Source: Paenirhodobacter hankyongi | GTDB lineage: Bacteria; Pseudomonadota; Alphaproteobacteria; Rhodobacterales; Rhodobacteraceae | Direction of reading: 5' to 3' | DNA length: 64,000 nucleotides | Assembly (NCBI RefSeq): GCF_003664585.1 | Contig: NZ_RCHI01000011.1 | Coordinates: 82,409-146,408, forward strand | Shown here: piece by piece, positions 60,106-64,000 of the stretch | How the letters are laid out: each line of letters opens with the position of its first letter | How positions within the stretch are numbered: position 1 is the stretch's first letter | Made by a program: the position numbers and the translations under genes | Notes under the pieces: generated by a model | Told to the model about the DNA's origin: nothing | Database searches by the model: none | What the model saw: only the letters and a program-made list of their open reading frames with translations

Positions 60106-61203
60106 TCAGGTCTCGCCGTCCGGCCGCCCCTCGCGCGACAGGATCACCGCCAGCGGGCGCAGCGTCTGCGACTGTGCGCAGACGATCATCAGTGCGACCA
60201 TGATCGGCACCGCAAGGAACATCCCCGGCAGCCCCCACACCGCCCCCCAGAAGGCGAGCGAGATGATGATGCCGAAGCTCGACAGCCGCAGCGCATGGCC
60301 CATCAGCATCGGGTCGATGATGTTGCCGATGACGAATTGCAACGCACTGCAGATCGCAAAGACGGTCAGCGCCGCCGCCGTGTCCTGGCTCAGGATATAG
60401 GCCGCAAGCCCGGCGATCACGGTGGCGATGATCGAGCCGATCGAGGGGATGAAGTTCAGCGCGAAGGTCAGCACCGCGACCGGCAGCGCAAGTTCATAGC
60501 CGCCAAGGGTGAACACCCCCCAGATCGCCGCGCCGGTGACCGCCGAGACCGCGGCCTTGACCAGCAGATAGTGGTTCACCCGCCGCATGATCCGCGCCAC
60601 CGTGCGCTCGACGTTGCGGGCGCTTTCCGGGGTGCCCATCAGGTTCTCGAGTTTCGCCGGAAACCAGATCCGCTCGGCGAAGAGGAAGCCCACGAACAGA
60701 ATGACCAGCACCACGGCGGAAAGCAGATTCGAGGCCTGCCCGGCGAGCGTGCTGAGATATCCCGCGATCTCGATCTTCTGGATCGATTCGAGCACCGCCT
60801 GTTCGACATCCGCGCCCATCCAGCCGAATAGGCTGGCGAGCGCGCGCTGTGCGGGCCCGGCATAGGCGACGGCCATCGTCACCACCTCGTTCGCCTGGGC
60901 CAGAAGCACCGCGGTGGCGGTGAGCAGCCCCGCGGCGATCAGCGCGAGGGCGACGATCGAGGCGAGCCAGCTTGGCACCCGCAGCGGCCCGATCCGCACC
61001 CGCCCGATCGCCGCGATTGCCTCGGAGGTGAGCGAGAACAGGATGATCGCGATGGCGAGCGAGATCAGCACGAAGCGCGCCTGCACCAGCAAGAACAGCA
61101 CGAGCGCGAAGGCGATGATGCCGAGCAGCATGTTCGACAGCCGCCAGGCGTCGCGCATCTTCTCGCTGCGGACGGTCTGGCCGGGCTCGACGGGCAGCTG
61201 CAT
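60106..61203 (-). CDS. AI-2E family transporter
   Basis: The 365-residue product has the AI-2E transporter (formerly PerM) layout: N-terminal paired helices ([35 protein letters not shown]), a helix at [22 protein letters not shown], a central soluble part, then [18 protein letters not shown] and the conserved C-terminal block [38 protein letters not shown] and [15 protein letters not shown]. Substrate assignment is uncertain for most members. It is convergent with the MscS-type gene. Confidence 0.9.
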   Translation of the reverse strand: MQLPVEPGQTVRSEKMRDAWRLSNMLLGIIAFALVLFLLVQARFVLISLAIAIILFSLTSEAIAAIGRVRIGPLRVPSWLASIVALALIAAGLLTATAVLLAQANEVVTMAVAYAGPAQRALASLFGWMGADVEQAVLESIQKIEIAGYLSTLAGQASNLLSAVVLVILFVGFLFAERIWFPAKLENLMGTPESARNVERTVARIMRRVNHYLLVKAAVSAVTGAAIWGVFTLGGYELALPVAVLTFALNFIPSIGSIIATVIAGLAAYILSQDTAAALTVFAICSALQFVIGNIIDPMLMGHALRLSSFGIIISLAFWGAVWGLPGMFLAVPIMVALMIVCAQSQTLRPLAVILSREGRPDGET

Positions 61204-61377
61204 GGGATTTCCTTCGCGGGCATTCGGGGATGGGCTGCGCCCAGCCTAGGCACAGCCCCGGGGCGAGGCAAGGTCGGGTAGGGCGAAAGCGGGGCACGGA
61301 GCCTGTGCGCATCTGCGGTTTCGCAAGTTGACGGAGCCTCTTGCATCGCCCCCGGCTTTGCGGCTAGACACGGCCCC

Positions 61378-61467
61378 GGACGGGTGGCCGAGTGGTCGAA
61401 GGCGCACGCCTGGAAAGTGTGTAGGCGGGGAACCGTCTCGTGGGTTCGAATCCCATCCCGTCCGCCA
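61378..61467 (+). tRNA. tRNA-Ser(GGA)
   Basis: A 90-nt class II tRNA: acceptor GGACGGG/CCCGTCC, anticodon GGA in CCTGGAAAG, a long variable arm (TAGGCGGGGAACCGTCTC region), T-arm GGGTTCGAATCCC, G discriminator and encoded CCA at 61465-61467. Confidence 0.96.
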
Positions 61468-61491
61468 CTTGCTCAGTGCAAACCCGAAAAC

Positions 61492-61515
61492 AGGTCCCTC
61501 GCGGGGCCTTTTTCT
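61492..61515 (+). terminator. Terminator after tRNA-Ser
   Basis: AGGTCCC/GGGGCCT stem (one G-T pair) around TCGC, followed by a run of T ending TTTCTTT. Confidence 0.75.
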
Positions 61516-61816
61516 TTATGTGCCAAAGGGGTTTGCAGGGACCATCCGCCCTTCGGAGACTGGCCTGCCGCGCGAGATCGGTCTCCAAACGCCCACCGTC
61601 TCTTTCCACCCGCCCCTCGCTCTCGGCGAGACGGGTTCAAAACCCCCATAGATTTCAACGAACTGACCGGGGCGCGCTGCGTCCCTGTTTCGCTGGTTCC
61701 GGCTTGTCTCAAAACAGATGGCGACGCGACACGGGCGGCGTGGTCGTTGGTATGTCTTGGGTGTCTTGCGCGAAGTCTCTGATGACAAACGCAGTTTCCG
61801 CCCTTAGCCTGGCGTG
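61516..61816. other. Non-coding stretch at the start of the accessory region
   Basis: About 300 bases between the tRNA-Ser terminator and the DUF3883 gene. Short frames exist, but none has a ribosome binding site or recognisable product. No repeat of the tRNA-Ser 3' end is visible within the window. Confidence 0.5.
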
Positions 61817-62653
61817 ATGTCAAACGGGGCCTGGACCGATCAAGAGAACGACCTGATCGTCGCGGATTACTTCGCGATGCTGGCCGACGACGTCTCTGGT
61901 CGCCCCTACAACAAGGCCGAGCATCGGCGCGGGCTTCTGCCGCTGTTGAATAATCGGTCCGAGGGATCGGTCGAGTTCAAGCACCAGAACATCAGCGCCG
62001 TGCTGAAGGGGCTGGGTGAGGATTGGATCCCGGGATACAAGCCCGCCTTCAATTTCCAGATGACGCTGGTGGATGCCGTGGCGCGCTGGCTGGCGCTGAA
62101 CCCGGCATGGCTCGGCCGCCATTCAGATACCAGAGTGACGACCGGCCTCGCGGAGGCGCGGCCGATCTGGATCGGGCCGCCGCCCACGTTGTCGAACCAG
62201 CCGCCGCCGCAGGAGCTGGAGCAGATGCTGCACATCGCCCGCAAATTCGATGTCGCGGCGAGAGACGAACGAAACCGCGCCCTCGGCCGTGCCGGTGAGG
62301 AGCGCGTCTTGGCGCATGAGCGTGCAGCCCTGAAATCAGCGGGCCGCGACGATCTTGCGCGCAAGGTCCGGTGGGTTTCGGCGGAGGACGGCGATGGCGC
62401 CGGCTACGATATCGCCAGCTTTGCACCCGACGGCCGTCCGCGCCTGATCGAGGTGAAGACGACGAATGGCTGGGAGCGTACCCCTTTCCACATCAGCCGC
62501 AACGAGCTGGCCGTGGCCGAGGAGCGGCGCTCGGAATGGTCCCTGTTCCGGCTCTGGAACTTCGCGCGCGGACCGAAGGCGTTCGAGCTGCACCCGCCGC
62601 TGGACGCGCATGTCTCGCTGACCGCGACATCCTTTCAGGCGAGTTTCCATTGA
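61817..62653 (+). CDS. DUF3883 domain protein, predicted nuclease-like
   Basis: The 278-residue product has an N-terminal half (NDLIVADYFAMLADDVSGRPYNKAEHRRGL in part; FKHQNISAVLKGLGEDWIPGYKP in part) seen in HNH- and restriction-associated proteins. Its C-terminal DUF3883 domain (about 160-260) carries GRAGEERVLAHERAAL, AGYDIASF and LIEVKTTNG, resembling a PD-(D/E)xK nuclease core with Asp and Glu-x-Lys. DUF3883 is common in restriction and other defence proteins. No methylase is adjacent. I start at ATG 61817; GTG 61814 directly precedes it. Confidence 0.75.
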   Translation: MSNGAWTDQENDLIVADYFAMLADDVSGRPYNKAEHRRGLLPLLNNRSEGSVEFKHQNISAVLKGLGEDWIPGYKPAFNFQMTLVDAVARWLALNPAWLGRHSDTRVTTGLAEARPIWIGPPPTLSNQPPPQELEQMLHIARKFDVAARDERNRALGRAGEERVLAHERAALKSAGRDDLARKVRWVSAEDGDGAGYDIASFAPDGRPRLIEVKTTNGWERTPFHISRNELAVAEERRSEWSLFRLWNFARGPKAFELHPPLDAHVSLTATSFQASFH

Positions 62654-62724
62654 CTCCCGAAGCAGCTCCTTTGCGCCGCTTGGTCGCCTTCACAAGATTA
62701 CAACGCCTTACGGCTCTATGATGC

Positions 62725-63729
62725 CTATTCTTGCCGGAAATCTCGGGTAAGCATCTGAGATGCAGTAGAAGCAACGTTGACGTTGGCGCCGGCGATCTGA
62801 GCGGCTGCAACTCGTCCTTGCGCCGCAAACTGTTGGAGACGTTCCCGCAATGCACTTAAATTGGCTGTGTCGATCACTAGCCTGATTGCAGTCCCTCGGA
62901 AATCCGAGTCGAATGTATGCTTCCCTTCGTGGCTTAGCTCAATTCCGGTTCCACCCGAACATAACAGGAAACTTCCACCGTTCCGGCAGATGCGGCTGGT
63001 CATATAGAGGCCGTAGCCAGAATTGTTCCATTGGTCGTTACCCCGCCCAGCGTGAGGATTCCCGGAGATTCCGGGCATCAAGGCCATCTGAAGGGCTTCC
63101 GGTTCCGTCAAGCCATCGAAGGCTGGGTTCCCGGTGAGAGCCCTATGGATGCCGATGCCGTCATCGACAATTCCAACTTCCACTTTATGGCGTTGGGGCC
63201 AATATTGAGCGCAAATGTATATCTTTTCAGAACCGCTATGCTCGACGACATTTCGCATGATCTCGCGGATGGAATATGTAAGGGTATCCTGCAATTCTCC
63301 CTGCTGATGGCGCGTAAGTAGCCCAGCAAGCTCGGCGGCTTTCCCCTCAATTACGTCTCCTACTTCCTGAAAGGAGTCGAATGCCTCTTGGCGAATCTCT
63401 GCGACATCAAGCTCGCTGATCGGAACGTACCTAGAACTTCCAGGTGCCTCACCGGGAGCATTCCCATGTTGGAGACCAAAAGATCGGAAGAAGCCGAAAT
63501 GCGCTGCGTATGAGTGGTTTTCATGATTCCGTGCTCGTCGACGAGCTTCTGGTCGATTGCCTCGGAACTGGCGAAGCAGAGCAGAAAGGAGCAGCATCGA
63601 AAACGGAGGGAACCAACGCTCGCCGCCAAAGTGGAACTCGTATTCGGCTGCGTCTGGAAGATCTCGGAGCATGCAGGCGAACCCCGCGAGGCTAACCGGC
63701 GACAAATCGTAGGGGACGTCCACGCGCAT
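62725..63729 (-). CDS. Stand-alone GHKL (histidine kinase-like) ATPase-fold protein
   Basis: The 334-residue product has an N-terminal domain of unknown type (MRVDVPYDLSPVSLAGFACM) and a C-terminal GHKL fold: N-box IREIMRNVVEHSGS, G1 box VGIVDDGIGI, and G2-like NNSGYGLYMTSRICRNGG. No dimerisation/phosphoacceptor His helix, receiver or membrane segment is visible, so it is not an ordinary sensor kinase. Base composition is visibly lower in GC than the core genes, suggesting transfer. It converges on the DUF3883 gene with 71 nt between stops. Confidence 0.75.
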   Translation of the reverse strand: MRVDVPYDLSPVSLAGFACMLRDLPDAAEYEFHFGGERWFPPFSMLLLSALLRQFRGNRPEARRRARNHENHSYAAHFGFFRSFGLQHGNAPGEAPGSSRYVPISELDVAEIRQEAFDSFQEVGDVIEGKAAELAGLLTRHQQGELQDTLTYSIREIMRNVVEHSGSEKIYICAQYWPQRHKVEVGIVDDGIGIHRALTGNPAFDGLTEPEALQMALMPGISGNPHAGRGNDQWNNSGYGLYMTSRICRNGGSFLLCSGGTGIELSHEGKHTFDSDFRGTAIRLVIDTANLSALRERLQQFAAQGRVAAAQIAGANVNVASTASQMLTRDFRQE

Positions 63730-63821
63730 TCGAAATCAGCTTTCCAATAGCCTAGAAAATATCAGAATTTGGACATGCCCACGGTCAGGCGCTACCTTTC
63801 TCATGAAATACATGCTTGGAC

Positions 63822-64000
63822 TGTATTGACCCAGCGGAATCTGCTCAGTTTAAGCCGCTAATCTGAATGCCTCGGCAGGTGTGCGCATGGCAAGGGCCTG
63901 ATGAGGGCGGCGGTTGTTGTAGAAGCTGATCCAGTCACCGATGACGCGGGTCGCGTGCTGGATGCTCTCGAAGCGATGGCGATGAACGCATTGCTCCTTG
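63822..64000 (-). mobile_element. Terminal part of an IS3-type insertion sequence, runs off the window
   Basis: A transposase 3' end is followed by about 28 bases up to a probable terminal inverted repeat beginning TGTATTGACCCAGCGG at 63822. The other end lies beyond the window, so the exact boundary and target duplication cannot be seen. Confidence 0.7.
63850..64000 (-). CDS. IS3 family transposase, C-terminal fragment
   Basis: The last 49 codons end in FYNNRRPHQALAMRTPAEAF then RLAA and TAA. The YNxxRPHxAL pattern is the end of the DDE integrase core of IS3-group transposases, including the region around the last catalytic acid. It is partial only because the window ends; I cannot tell whether the whole gene is intact. 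Confidence 0.88.
   Translation of the reverse strand, partial: KEQCVHRHRFESIQHATRVIGDWISFYNNRRPHQALAMRTPAEAFRLAA

Overview
The window is about 64 kb of a high-GC alphaproteobacterial chromosome, almost certainly a member of the Rhodobacter group (Rhodobacteraceae). The host gene set points there: ftsZ-lpxC-bamD-recN, the trpE / yibQ-like / trpGDC arrangement, chpT, ornithine-lipid genes olsB-olsA, an AdoCbl-dependent ribonucleotide reductase (nrdJ), a two-piece permuted tmRNA with tag ANDNRAPVALAA, and trgA-trgB-cysK.

Layout. 1-20.6 kb is core chromosome: division and envelope (ftsA end, ftsZ, lpxC, bamD), recN, a tightly overlapping minus-strand operon trpG-trpD-trpC-moaC-moeA, a divergent polysaccharide deacetylase-like gene, trpE downstream of a PpiD-like chaperone, an aminotransferase, gpt, a LysE-type exporter, fabI, pdxH, a double cold-shock-domain protein and a DUF192 protein, ending at tRNA-Pro(TGG).

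20,680-37,150 is an integrated phage-like element. Its boundaries are visible: the last 17 bases of tRNA-Pro (TCTCGCCGCCCCGACCA) recur at 37,134-37,150, just upstream of a tyrosine integrase. The element is only about 16.5 kb and all its recognised genes lie on the minus strand. It carries integrase, portal, a protease-capsid fusion, head-tail connector proteins, both terminase subunits, an HNH protein, tape measure, gpM- and gpI-like tail proteins and two tail-assembly-chaperone-like genes. I find no repressor, replication, lysis, tail-tube or receptor-binding gene, and the gene order is permuted. It is either a decayed prophage or a capsid-encoding satellite. A 300-bp repeat-rich, AT-rich non-coding locus lies in its left part.

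37.2-61.5 kb is again core chromosome: nrdJ behind a 560-bp leader with an NrdR-like box, two identical tRNA-Asp genes, proA, chpT, olsBA, small regulator-type genes, a cytochrome P450 and an acetyltransferase next to a long inverted repeat, fumC, sspB, the tmRNA gene, an orphan polyamine-type binding protein, a photolyase, the trgAB-cysK cluster, a DUF3772/MscS channel, an AI-2E-type transporter and tRNA-Ser(GGA).

From 61.5 kb to the end is accessory DNA following tRNA-Ser: a DUF3883 (nuclease-like) protein and a stand-alone GHKL ATPase-fold protein in convergent orientation, then the end of an IS3-type transposase gene that runs off the window.
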